This document shows, one piece after another, positions 41,692-50,372 of a stretch of DNA of 64,000 nucleotides. Numbering within the stretch: position 1 is the first letter of the stretch; the number at the start of each line of letters is the position of its first letter. Made by a program: the position numbers and the translations under genes. The stretch comes from Nemertoderma westbladi (Eukaryota > Xenacoelomorpha > Nemertodermatida > Nemertodermatidae). A model generated the notes under the pieces. It saw only the letters and a program-made list of their open reading frames with translations, had not been told where the DNA came from and did no database searches. The stretch lies in assembly GCA_032718475.1 (NCBI GenBank), contig JAUCBJ010002446.1:1-64000 (forward strand). The letters run 5' to 3'.

Positions 41692-44600
41692 CTAACTCTT
41701 CCATCCCAGTCCAACCTGTTGGACACTCAGCGACCCAAGGGGTGATTCCTCCAGCAGGCAACTCTCCCACTGCCCCCCTATAGGTTCTCTAATTCTTCGC
41801 TCCGCTCTCCTTGTCAATTCGATAGGTGGTTTTTTCTCCTGTTTTTGTAAATGCTGTCTTCTATTTATGTTTCTGATCTCGTGGTCGTCCCTTGGCGGCA
41901 AAGTGCCACCCTTCAACGTGTCATCCGGCGGTATAATGCCGCCCCTGTTCTTCTCCTTAATCTTAGATGCCACCTCTGCTGGCCTCCCCCTTAATATGTG
42001 TGCTGGCATTAAAGGCTTCAACGACCCCCGTTCGTCCTTCGGTATACACGATGCCTGCCCATGTAATGCCCCCTCGCACTCTGTCAGTTTCGCGTGCGTA
42101 CGCAGCACGCCTCCTACTCTCCCGCCTCCTTTGTCCACCATATGTTTATTCATGGGCTTCTCTGCCCCTGGTCTGATCGTCTCACATCTTCTCCCTTTCC
42201 ATCTTGTATTCTTACTCGGCTTCCCCCTTGTCGGTATGCCTCTCAACCGGACCGGCGTCTCTTCCGGGCGCTCCTCTGGACACTCCACCGGGCACTTCTC
42301 CGGTTTGTCCTCCCGGCACTCCACCGTCCGCTCCTCCCCATCTCCATACCAATACTTGCTGGGACCCTTATTCCAACCCATCGTCTCTAGATCTTCTGCA
42401 TCCATACCATTCTCCTCCGCCCACTCTCTTGGTGTTGCTTCTACTTCTAGCTGTCTACCACTATTGCCCATCTCTGGCCTCTCCTCTATCTCGTCAGTTC
42501 CTGGCACCATGCATCCTGAACTCTCGGACACATGGAATGGTATATTACTCTTAATTGGGCCTGTCAGTGTCCACCCAAATGGTGTTAATATGGCCACCGG
42601 GTCGCTCTGCTTGTCTTCGCCGAAGACCGTTTGCATTCTTTCGTGGGCCGTCGGGCAGTCCATTCCTACTATGATGGATACCTTCCTAACGTCCACGTCT
42701 GGGATCGAGAAGTCAATGTCGTCCAGGAATTTGTATTGCTCGACCTCGATGTTGGTTGGCCGCCTGGCATTGATGTTAATTGACTCTATTACTTGGATGG
42801 GATCGATGGTTGCCCCATAATCGCATCCTGGTGCTACTGCTGCAATTGCGCACCGTCCTGTCCTCATCTCTAGGATCTCGTCTTTGCTAGAGATGGTTGT
42901 TACCGCCATCCTGCTTGGCCTTGTTCTCAATCCTATTTCTTCGGCTACCCATTCCTCTACTAATGTGAAGGCAGCTCCACTATCAACCAGCATTAGTGTT
43001 GTTACTGATCGATTGCCTTCCCCGATTACTCGTACTGGTACTACTCCAAGTAGCACTGTTCCTCTCTTCTTCGCCCCTACTGTGCTCGTTGCCATCGTCT
43101 GGCCTCTCCTTTGGCCAAACTTGACCGGCTTCTCTTGGCATTCCCTGGCCTTGTGTCCACTCTTTACACATCGCGAGCAGATTTTATTGCTCGACGCGTA
43201 ATCTATCTGATCTTGCCTCGGTAGCGCCTGCCAGTACCTGCAGTTCATGGTTTTATGAAGCGCATTTGCGTGTAACTGGCATTTGCTCTTTGGGTCGTAG
43301 CCCTCTTTATACAATGCGTTGCGTATCGCAGTTATATTCGTACCAAAGTCCCTACTATTCTTATTGACTGGGTTTGACCTACTGGACGTACTGGGGTTAT
43401 GTTTATTCATGTTGTTATTGTTCCCCTGTCCGTCCCTTGATGTCGTCTTATCTTCGCTTGCCTGTGGACTTGCAGTCCCCTGCGTCGCTGCATATGGCAA
43501 TGATTGCCTGAGTCTCGGTAACGCGTTCGATGTATTGTGCTCTGGTTTGGGCCTGTAATGATCTGTCTTTGGTCCCTTTCCCAGGCTATCTTCACTATAG
43601 ACTGGGTCCGTTATTAGTTCAGCCTCGTAATTTAAGAAGTTTGACATTTCTTCTAAACCTGGTTCCGCACCCTTCTTGTCTCGGGTGGAGAAAGCGACCT
43701 TCCTCCATTTGTTGCGCAGCCAGCTCGGTAGTGCCTGCGCTATCGTGGTGATGTTATTGGACGCGTTGAGTTCGTATGGCGCGTCTAGCGTCTTCAGCAC
43801 GATCAGCGCCTTCTCGACTTTGTTAGCAAACGTCTTAATGCTAACGGGATTATCCTGTAGGCCACCCGATGTTATGCCTCTCAGCGTCTGCCTGATGATC
43901 TTGGCCGGGTGCCCGTATTCCCTATCCAGTGCCCGCCATGCTGTCGTGAAGCCGCCCTCTATTCCCTGGTATTGCCTCACGATATCGTATGCTGGGCCTC
44001 CCGTGTACACTTGTAGATACTTTAGGCACTCCGCCTGCGTCAAGTTTTTTGTTAGTATTTCGTTACTATACATTCGCCGAAACTGTAAGTATTCTTCCGG
44101 CCTGCTCCCATCGAATTTGAACGGTTCCACGGGTGGTAATTCGATCCTCGTTTTCAACGCATCGATCAACGTGGCCATCCCCATTGCCTGCGCTTCTAAT
44201 GGATTCGACGGGTGCTGTATAGTTTCCCTTGTCTGGTGCGGTTCGTCCGTCCTATTTCTTGATCTTCTCTGACTCGGATATGTCATCGGGGGTAGCGGCC
44301 CCCTCCATATGTCTGTATCGCACGACCTGTTTTCATCTAGGGGTCTCGTTGTTCTTGTTCCTGTCGGGGTATATTGTTGATATTGTGATGGGGGAATGTC
44401 ACCCTGTCCCCCCCCCACCGGTATGTCTGGTACTGGGGTTGATGTTAATATGTTGGGGCCCATACACCTATCCGCAATAATTCCCCCCTCCCCTGGGTAT
44501 ATGTTATGTCCCTGCATGCTGTAGTCATACTGCTGTGCTGGTACCGGTATAGGCCTATCAGCTTCTGGCCTACTCGCCGGTATGTATTCCGCGACTTCCG

Positions 44601-45333
44601 GGTTTAATCCCGTTGTCCGCGCTATCCTATCGCCTACATTGCCTCTCTCAGTATGGCCTACGGTATGTGCAGTAAGACCTACAGTATGCCCTACAGTCTG
44701 CATGTGTTGCTCGGGATCGAAGTTTATTCTTCTCGAATAATCCTCCCCGCGGCTACCGTATTCTCGATCGGTAGGTATATTCCGTCGGAAAGTTTCTCTT
44801 CGACCCCCCTCTCCACTGTTTTCATCTTCGTACCGGTACATCGCGTACCCCTCTCTCGGCGTGTAATGCGTCTCACCGGATCGCATCCCTCCGGGGCGAC
44901 GGCAATCTCCCGGAGTCCGACCCCACTGACTCTCCGTTCTCATCTCGACTACCGACGGCTCGCTGTCCGTCCTCACTCTTCTATCGTTTGCGGCGATACT
45001 TCTACTACTCTCTTCCTCTCTTCTCCTATCAGTGGAATATTCCCGCTCACGAGATCTCTCGTCGACCTCCCGGTTAAACCCCACTGTTCTTCTTTCCTCC
45101 TCTGATCGGGCTCGACGCTCCGTCTGCCCTCCCGCGACGTCAACCTGTCTTTCTCTGCTCGATCGCACGTCGCTGGGGATACTCGCAATCCCCCTATTAC
45201 TTTCCGTCGCCGGTTGTTGCGGTTTACCTTGTTCGGCCCTCGCATTATCCGCTGACGGCTGTGGGACACTCTCTGCCCCCCCCCCTCTCGCCGCTAACTT
45301 TCTGTTGTGGGGTGCTCGTAGCCCCCCCCCCAC
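41692..45333 (-). CDS. BEL/Pao-type Gag and aspartic protease
   Basis: A 1213-codon ORF. The first ~370 residues are low-complexity Arg/Glu/Pro-rich. Residues ~390-600 hold a Gag core (MATLIDALKTRIELPPVEPF, then FDGSRPEEYLQFRRMY and AWRALDREYGHPAKI), as in the DUF1759 region of BEL/Pao elements. Residues ~690-730 carry CQLHANALHKTMNC and a CCHC knuckle CSRCVKSGHKAREC. A retropepsin follows with active-site LVDSGAAFTLV (~783) and IIVGMDCP further on. After the protease comes a charged tail to a stop at 41,692, with no RT. Gag packages the RNA and the protease would process the polyprotein. A G-tract frameshift at ~45,325 separates it from upstream coding sequence. Confidence 0.85.
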   Translation of the reverse strand: MGGGLRAPHNRKLAARGGGAESVPQPSADNARAEQGKPQQPATESNRGIASIPSDVRSSRERQVDVAGGQTERRARSEEERRTVGFNREVDERSREREYSTDRRREEESSRSIAANDRRVRTDSEPSVVEMRTESQWGRTPGDCRRPGGMRSGETHYTPREGYAMYRYEDENSGEGGRRETFRRNIPTDREYGSRGEDYSRRINFDPEQHMQTVGHTVGLTAHTVGHTERGNVGDRIARTTGLNPEVAEYIPASRPEADRPIPVPAQQYDYSMQGHNIYPGEGGIIADRCMGPNILTSTPVPDIPVGGGQGDIPPSQYQQYTPTGTRTTRPLDENRSCDTDIWRGPLPPMTYPSQRRSRNRTDEPHQTRETIQHPSNPLEAQAMGMATLIDALKTRIELPPVEPFKFDGSRPEEYLQFRRMYSNEILTKNLTQAECLKYLQVYTGGPAYDIVRQYQGIEGGFTTAWRALDREYGHPAKIIRQTLRGITSGGLQDNPVSIKTFANKVEKALIVLKTLDAPYELNASNNITTIAQALPSWLRNKWRKVAFSTRDKKGAEPGLEEMSNFLNYEAELITDPVYSEDSLGKGPKTDHYRPKPEHNTSNALPRLRQSLPYAATQGTASPQASEDKTTSRDGQGNNNNMNKHNPSTSSRSNPVNKNSRDFGTNITAIRNALYKEGYDPKSKCQLHANALHKTMNCRYWQALPRQDQIDYASSNKICSRCVKSGHKARECQEKPVKFGQRRGQTMATSTVGAKKRGTVLLGVVPVRVIGEGNRSVTTLMLVDSGAAFTLVEEWVAEEIGLRTRPSRMAVTTISSKDEILEMRTGRCAIAAVAPGCDYGATIDPIQVIESININARRPTNIEVEQYKFLDDIDFSIPDVDVRKVSIIVGMDCPTAHERMQTVFGEDKQSDPVAILTPFGWTLTGPIKSNIPFHVSESSGCMVPGTDEIEERPEMGNSGRQLEVEATPREWAEENGMDAEDLETMGWNKGPSKYWYGDGEERTVECREDKPEKCPVECPEERPEETPVRLRGIPTRGKPSKNTRWKGRRCETIRPGAEKPMNKHMVDKGGGRVGGVLRTHAKLTECEGALHGQASCIPKDERGSLKPLMPAHILRGRPAEVASKIKEKNRGGIIPPDDTLKGGTLPPRDDHEIRNINRRQHLQKQEKKPPIELTRRAERRIREPIGGQWESCLLEESPLGSLSVQQVGLGWKS

Positions 45334-46093
45334 TCGCTACATCTAACTTCGCTACCTCTCTCCCCGCTATTATATGTCTCTCTAGTCGACACATCAACCC
45401 TACCACAGTCGGGTCTATTCACCCCCGCCTCTTCCTCTGCTATTGCGTGGCCTTCCAGGCCCTCTACTCCCTGCCTACCAACTACGCGGCCTACCAGGCC
45501 CTCTGCCCCCTGTCTACTAACTACGTGGCCTACCAGGCCCTCTGCTCCCTGTCTACTAACTACGTGGCCTACCAGGCCCTCTGCTCCCTGTCTACTAACT
45601 ACGTGGCCTACCAGGCCCTCTGCTCCCTGTCTACTAACTACGTGGCCTACCAGGCCCTCTGCTCCCTGTCTACTAACTACGTGGCCTACCAGGCCCTCTG
45701 CTCCCTGGTTACGTAGGCCCGACGTGTTTACACTAATAACACCCATATTGGAAACGGAATTAATTTGCTCGCCCAAAACAAAATCGTTTGTATTACTCTG
45801 GGCGGCCACGTTATCCGAATTATTTTGTAAATTCGGATTTAGGTCATTATTTAAATTATTCGAATTATTTTGCGTGATCGCGTTAGTTAAATTATTTTGT
45901 AGGTTCGAATTTGGATTATTATTTTGATTATTTGAATTATTTTGCGTAACTACATCAATATTAGAATTATCTCCTACATTAACACTAGGATTGTTCTGAT
46001 TTAAATTTAAATTACTACCACTAGGTAAAGTATTTCCTGCAATAAAGGTTTGATTAGTGTTGTCCCATACGGTATTATCAATATTAACAACGC
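45294..46093 (-). CDS. Gag middle region: Asn/Gln-rich segment and 39-bp coding repeat
   Basis: This frame connects the N-terminal Gag ORF (through a G-tract shift at ~46,120-46,130) to the Gag/protease ORF (through a G-tract shift at ~45,325). Residues from ~46,090 to 45,760 are strongly Asn/Gln-rich (QNNSNNQNNNPNSNLQNN), a prion-like composition. Then 45,720-45,440 holds six or so copies of a 39-bp unit encoding QGAEGLVGHVVSR. It is probably part of one Gag-protease polyprotein of about 2000 residues. The frameshifts lie exactly in homopolymers and could be true indels, ribosomal slip sites or assembly errors. Confidence 0.65.
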
Positions 46094-47704
46094 CTACTGT
46101 ACCATCATTATTATTACCCCCCCCCCCCCGCCCGTACGGTCACACCAGTTTTGGGTCTGTCGTGCGGTCCCCGTCAGTGGGGCATTAATAAATGTATCTA
46201 CGGCCCTCGGCTCCTCAAAAATACTCGAGCCGGCCCCGCTTTCAGACACTCCTGCCCGCGCCCGTTCCAAATCGCGCGCGTGTACAGCTGTATACCCTAG
46301 GAGTTTCTCTCGCCGTTTCTCTAACTCTATTCGGCCACTCTCCACTCTTGTTACTTTCTCGCTAGACTCCCGTTCTCTCTGCTCGACCAATTCCATCTCT
46401 CTCACAATCCCCTCTCTTCTTCTCGCCTTACGCTCTTTGCGTTCACTTTCCTCTCTCGCCTCACGCTCCCTGCGTTCACTTTCCTCTCTCGCCTCACGCT
46501 CCCTGCGTTCACTTTCCTCTCTCGCCTCACGCTCCCTGCGTTCCGCCTCGCGTTTCTCGCGTTCCGCCTCGCGTTCCCTCTCTTCCCTCAACTCTATCTC
46601 GTCATACTCCCTAAGGTTCCTCGCGGCCCTTTCGCCCCTTTCCCTTAACTCTTTAATCGACACCGCTTCCCTCTCTAGCATCACTCTCCCCTCCTCTAGC
46701 CGTCTACCTACTTCTCTATTAGCTTCCACCGCTAGATTGAGACGGTGTCTGGCCTCTATCTCTCTCACCCGTCTTTCTTTTACGGAGGATGTAACAGACT
46801 TATCGGTTGTAACGGATTCCCTCCGCCTTCCCGACCCACTGGCTCTCCCCCGCTTCCCGGAACTTTCTCCGACCGACGAGGCCGAATCCTCGGAGTTAAC
46901 CTCGGATTCGCCCCCTTCGAGTCCCCTCCAACCCACCGGTTTTATTCCCCGGGCATCGACCGAGTATGGCCCTATGTACACTGGCCCTACACTAGGTTCC
47001 ATACCCCCACACTCCCATAGTTCCAATAGTTCCACGGCAATCTCATGTGCCCTCGTTTCGGCTAGCTCTCTCTGCTCAAAGTGTATTAGATAACTAAAGT
47101 GTTTATCCGACTCACCTAGTCGCTTCCTCAGTCTCACCTCGTCTACCTTCGCCCCTTTCTTCTTGGCATCGTTTAGTATCCTCCGGGTTGCGATGTAAGC
47201 GCGTCGGAGTCGCTCAGAAACCCCGACGTCCTCGTCGCCGACTTCTCCCCTGTCCCTCCGGGTTCGACGTCGTACCGGCGGCTCCACCGTCGCCGTTCCG
47301 GTGGGCCGTCCGCCGCCCTCGGCCTGTAGCTGGCCGGCGACATCGGTACCGATCTTTATTCCGTCTCTTCGCGTGCGGCGTCGCACCGTCGGCCCCACCG
47401 TCACCGTTTCGGTGGGCCGCTCGTCGCCCCCGGCCGGTAGCTGGCCGGCGACATCGGCGCGCCGTTCTCCGTGCCGTGTCGACTCCGCTCTTTCTCCCTC
47501 CTTCTCGCTCTCTTTATCCTCCGGCTCGAGTCCCTCTCCTCTCAACTCGGGTTCTGATTCCAGACGGTCCCCCTCATCTTGGACTTCCGGGTCGCCCGTT
47601 ACCGATGGCTCCGGCGTCGTGGGCCTATACCGCCTGGTCGCGGCCTCGCGGATCGTTTGATCTTCGTCCGGGGTCCGCGGTGGTGTCTCGCCCGATTCAC
47701 TCAT
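46094..47704 (-). CDS. Gag N-terminal region with long coiled coil
   Basis: A 536-codon ORF starting with MSESGETPPRTPDEDQTIRE, 86 bp downstream of the 5' LTR in the sense direction. Acidic low complexity (1-90) is followed by two copies of a ~40-residue repeat (DVAGQLPAGG, DVAGQLQAEG, each followed by VRRRTRRD). A helical segment RRAYIATRRILNDAKKKGAK and SYLIHFEQRELAETRAHEIA (~185-235) resembles the N-terminal Gag helices of BEL/Pao elements. A long Arg/Glu coiled coil (~330-460) contains a 33-bp repeat encoding REREAREESER. The frame is lost in a G-tract near 46,125 and continues in the neighbouring entry. Confidence 0.75.
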   Translation of the reverse strand: MSESGETPPRTPDEDQTIREAATRRYRPTTPEPSVTGDPEVQDEGDRLESEPELRGEGLEPEDKESEKEGERAESTRHGERRADVAGQLPAGGDERPTETVTVGPTVRRRTRRDGIKIGTDVAGQLQAEGGGRPTGTATVEPPVRRRTRRDRGEVGDEDVGVSERLRRAYIATRRILNDAKKKGAKVDEVRLRKRLGESDKHFSYLIHFEQRELAETRAHEIAVELLELWECGGMEPSVGPVYIGPYSVDARGIKPVGWRGLEGGESEVNSEDSASSVGESSGKRGRASGSGRRRESVTTDKSVTSSVKERRVREIEARHRLNLAVEANREVGRRLEEGRVMLEREAVSIKELRERGERAARNLREYDEIELREEREREAEREKREAERREREAREESERREREAREESERREREAREESERKERKARRREGIVREMELVEQRERESSEKVTRVESGRIELEKRREKLLGYTAVHARDLERARAGVSESGAGSSIFEEPRAVDTFINAPLTGTARQTQNWCDRTGGGGGVIIMMVQ

Positions 47705-47789
47705 CTCGTCTGTGGCTGATGATTCGGCTAGCTAGGTTGTACCGGTAGTTCTTAGAGTTTAACTAGAGCGACAGCTCGGGTTTAGTTAC

Positions 47790-48328
47790 TGTGACGGGAT
47801 CCAAGAGGGATCCCGATTTATCCGGTTGTGGTAATTTAGTCCACGCGTCCCCGCCGTGTATAAGGATGAAATAAAGTGACTGAGTTCTGAAGTTCGGTGT
47901 ATAATAGGAGGTTATAAGATATAGATATTGTGAATGTGTACAAGGCGGGATACGGTAACTAAAGTCCCGTGATCCCCTAACTAAACTAATTGGCTGTACC
48001 CTACGCTAGCACTGCTGCACTTGAGATAACTGAACCACTGATTAATAGGTTATTGGTTATATTGCACGGTGGCCTTACTGCTACTCAATCGATGCCGTTC
48101 CCCCCCTCTGATTGGTTAATACCCTTGTTGGCGCCCCGTGGAGTATTCCCGTTCACTCCACTGTGTTCTCTCTGGGTTAGGGGTTTGGCCCCTGACCCTC
48201 TATTGTGTGCTTCCTTCCCATTCTTATTGGGATGGCGCGAGTTGGTTAATTACCCAATCTCGCGGCTCCCAATATTGCTTATCGGCTAATAACTTTATGG
48301 GGTGTTGGCGGGATTGAATAAGCTAACA
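47790..48328 (-). repeat. 5' LTR
   Basis: Direct copy of 30,115-30,653, same length, no difference noticed by eye. The base right after the LTR in the sense direction (GTAACTAAACCCGAGC) does not start with TGG, so the tRNA primer site is unusual or uses an internal tRNA segment. Confidence 0.95.
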
Positions 48329-48333
48329 AAACT

Positions 48334-48930
48334 GTCGGCGTCCACCTGGACGTCGAGAAGCTCGAATACAACTGAGCACTTCTTAGCGTCGTTTACTTCG
48401 CCTTCAAACTCGCCTTCTGGGAGGCCGGTACAAACGATGCTTTTACTGCGAAGCTCTCGGTCAATGGATTCTGTGAACGCCATATGGTTATCAATGGTTG
48501 CCCGCAGATCCGTGTTCTCGTGCGATAGTTCCGCTACCCGCTCCTCTAACACAGCCACGCGCTGGTTGACAGTGTCGGAAATAATTGAACAAATTCGTCG
48601 ACCAACAAACTCGTTATGGGCGTATTGCCGGAGGGTGGCAGAAAAGCAGTGGCAGTTACCGGTACATTTCCATTGCCAACAATCCGCTTACTGAGAGTCG
48701 TCGCGTTCGCCCCGGTCACACGGTTATTTCCAGTTGCTTGGTGTGAGTTGACGAATGCGGGCGGCGTACGTGCTGGTGCCACATCCGGGCCAGGTCGGAC
48801 TAACCGCGGTGGTCCTTGGAGACTGACGATTCTGCAGGTTGGCCCTGTTAGGATCTGCGAAACAAGCGTCACAAACGAATCCCCGTTTTAAACGTACCTG
48901 GAAACGGTTACAGACGACGCAATAACCCAT
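48334..48930 (-). pseudogene. LINE-C ORF1, 5' half
   Basis: Starts MGYCVVCNRFQVRLKRGF followed by CDACFAD, a PHD/RING-like Cys motif typical of LINE ORF1 N-termini. Two frameshifts follow (near 48,850 and 48,560), then a coiled coil (VAVLEERVAELSHENTDL) and SKSIVCTGLPEGEF. At 48,334 the frame joins exactly to 30,114 after removal of the LTR element and one AAACT. Upstream 48,931-49,058 is probably its 5' UTR. Confidence 0.8.
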
Positions 48931-49623
48931 TATTAGCTACATTTACCTGTGTGCAGTAGCAGTCAGGCAGTAGTGCAGTATATCTGTAGCAGCATTGTAG
49001 CAATGTAGGTCTGATTCTGTAGTTATGGCATTCTGATTCTAGGGACCCAATAATGGTTGTATCTAAAGGGGTGTTTGAAAAAGGTGGACTGGACACAGAA
49101 AACATGGACAATGGACAGACCAATCACGGGCGATTTGCGTCACACAGCACGTCCACCTTTTTCAGCTTTGTTGTCCACCTTTTTCAAATTTGAATAAGGT
49201 GGACTGGGTTGAGAAAGACAGGCAATGAATTGACCAATCAGATTGATTTTCACATTATTATTATCCCATACTTACTGTGACAGGTCTAGTTCAATAATAT
49301 GGGGCCAGCCACGCGATAGCATCAATATTGGAACGTCAATAGTCTAACTCATTACATTCTAAAGTTAATTATAATAACTATCTATTGTAATTATTCAGTA
49401 AACTATATGCATATGCAGTAAACTTACTGACTTAGCTGATTCGGACATCACACTAGGCCTACTGCAGTACTGGAACAGGCTGACAGGCAGACTTCTGGAC
49501 TATAGCTAGTTCTATTCTTATTATACTTAATAATAATTGATAATACTTGATTATAACCAAAATTGTTATTTGCAACAGTGGATTTGCAACGTTACTCAAC
49601 TGGAAATTAGCCAGCACAGCAGC

Positions 49624-50372
49624 ATGAGTTCGGATCGGAATGCGAGAACTGATCAGCGGACAACTCCGGTACCGCTTAACGATAAATCTCGACGCGGCAG
49701 CATGGCATCCGGTCCGGGAGGCGGCCCACGTCTTAGCACTACCGGAACGAAAGAGAACACTGCTCGTTCCCGCGGACAGACAGAGGAGTACGAGGTGGGT
49801 TGTTCCGGTTCCAACTGCTCTGTTTCCATTATATGCATCGCCAAACCCGGAACCAAATGGGGACGGGTTGACTTCTACTGTGGACAGTGCTCAGCAAGAC
49901 ACATTAACAGGATCTCCCAACGTCTGAGCGACTTGGAAAAGAAACTTGAAGATAAAATAACACAGCTAGAGGATGCATCGTCTACTAAGGACGACAGGAT
50001 TCTGTTCTTGGAACAGAAAACAGAACAACTCGAACTACACTGTAATGCGACCGAGACTAAGCATAGTGACATTGAGTGCAAACTAGAAACTCTGAAATCG
50101 AACTTCCCGAATGATGTTTTATGCCGCGACGAAGGGGACTGGCAGGAGGTCCGGGCACCTCGACGAAATAAACAAACCAGTAAACGGCACCCTAATGGTG
50201 AACCCAACGTGACTAACCCTGCGTTCCTAGCAAAACAAATAAAAGACGAGCAAGCAGAACAGAACCGACGTAAATCGAACATTATCATTAAAGGCGCCAA
50301 TTCATGCGACAATGACAAACAATTAGTCGTGCATATCGCCAAAGAGCTGGATATAAATATAGAGGAGGAGTC
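49624..50372 (+). pseudogene. LINE-D ORF1, 5' part
   Basis: From the ATG at 49,624 (an in-frame ATG at 49,537 is also possible): basic Ser-rich start, a PHD-like Cys cluster (YEVGCSGSNCSVSIICIAKP, then FYCGQC), a coiled coil (SQRLSDLEKKLEDKITQLED), and NRRKSNIIIKGA at the start of the RNA-binding domain. The frame is interrupted at 50,373 by a DNA transposon and resumes at 53,861. Typical CR1/L2-like ORF1 organisation. Confidence 0.75.

Larger units (their letters stand above)
30115..48328 (-). mobile_element. 18.2-kb BEL/Pao-type LTR retrotransposon without detectable RT or integrase
   Basis: Two 539-bp direct repeats (30,115-30,653; 47,790-48,328) begin TGTGACGGG and end TAACA on the plus strand, flanked by AAACT at 30,110-30,114 and 48,329-48,333. 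Transcription is on the minus strand: 5' LTR on the right, Gag (47,704 leftwards), Gag/protease (to 41,692), a minisatellite, an inserted DNA transposon, an exonuclease-like zinc-knuckle ORF (33,903-31,360), a polypurine tract and the 3' LTR. No frame contains RT, RNase H or integrase motifs, so it probably depends on a partner. Without the DNA transposon it is about 12.2 kb. It splits LINE-C ORF1. Confidence 0.9.

Noticed and set aside
41867-45716. Several long plus-strand ORFs opposite Gag/protease
   Set aside because: The minus strand carries recognisable Gag, zinc knuckle and protease motifs; the plus frames are GC-biased shadows.
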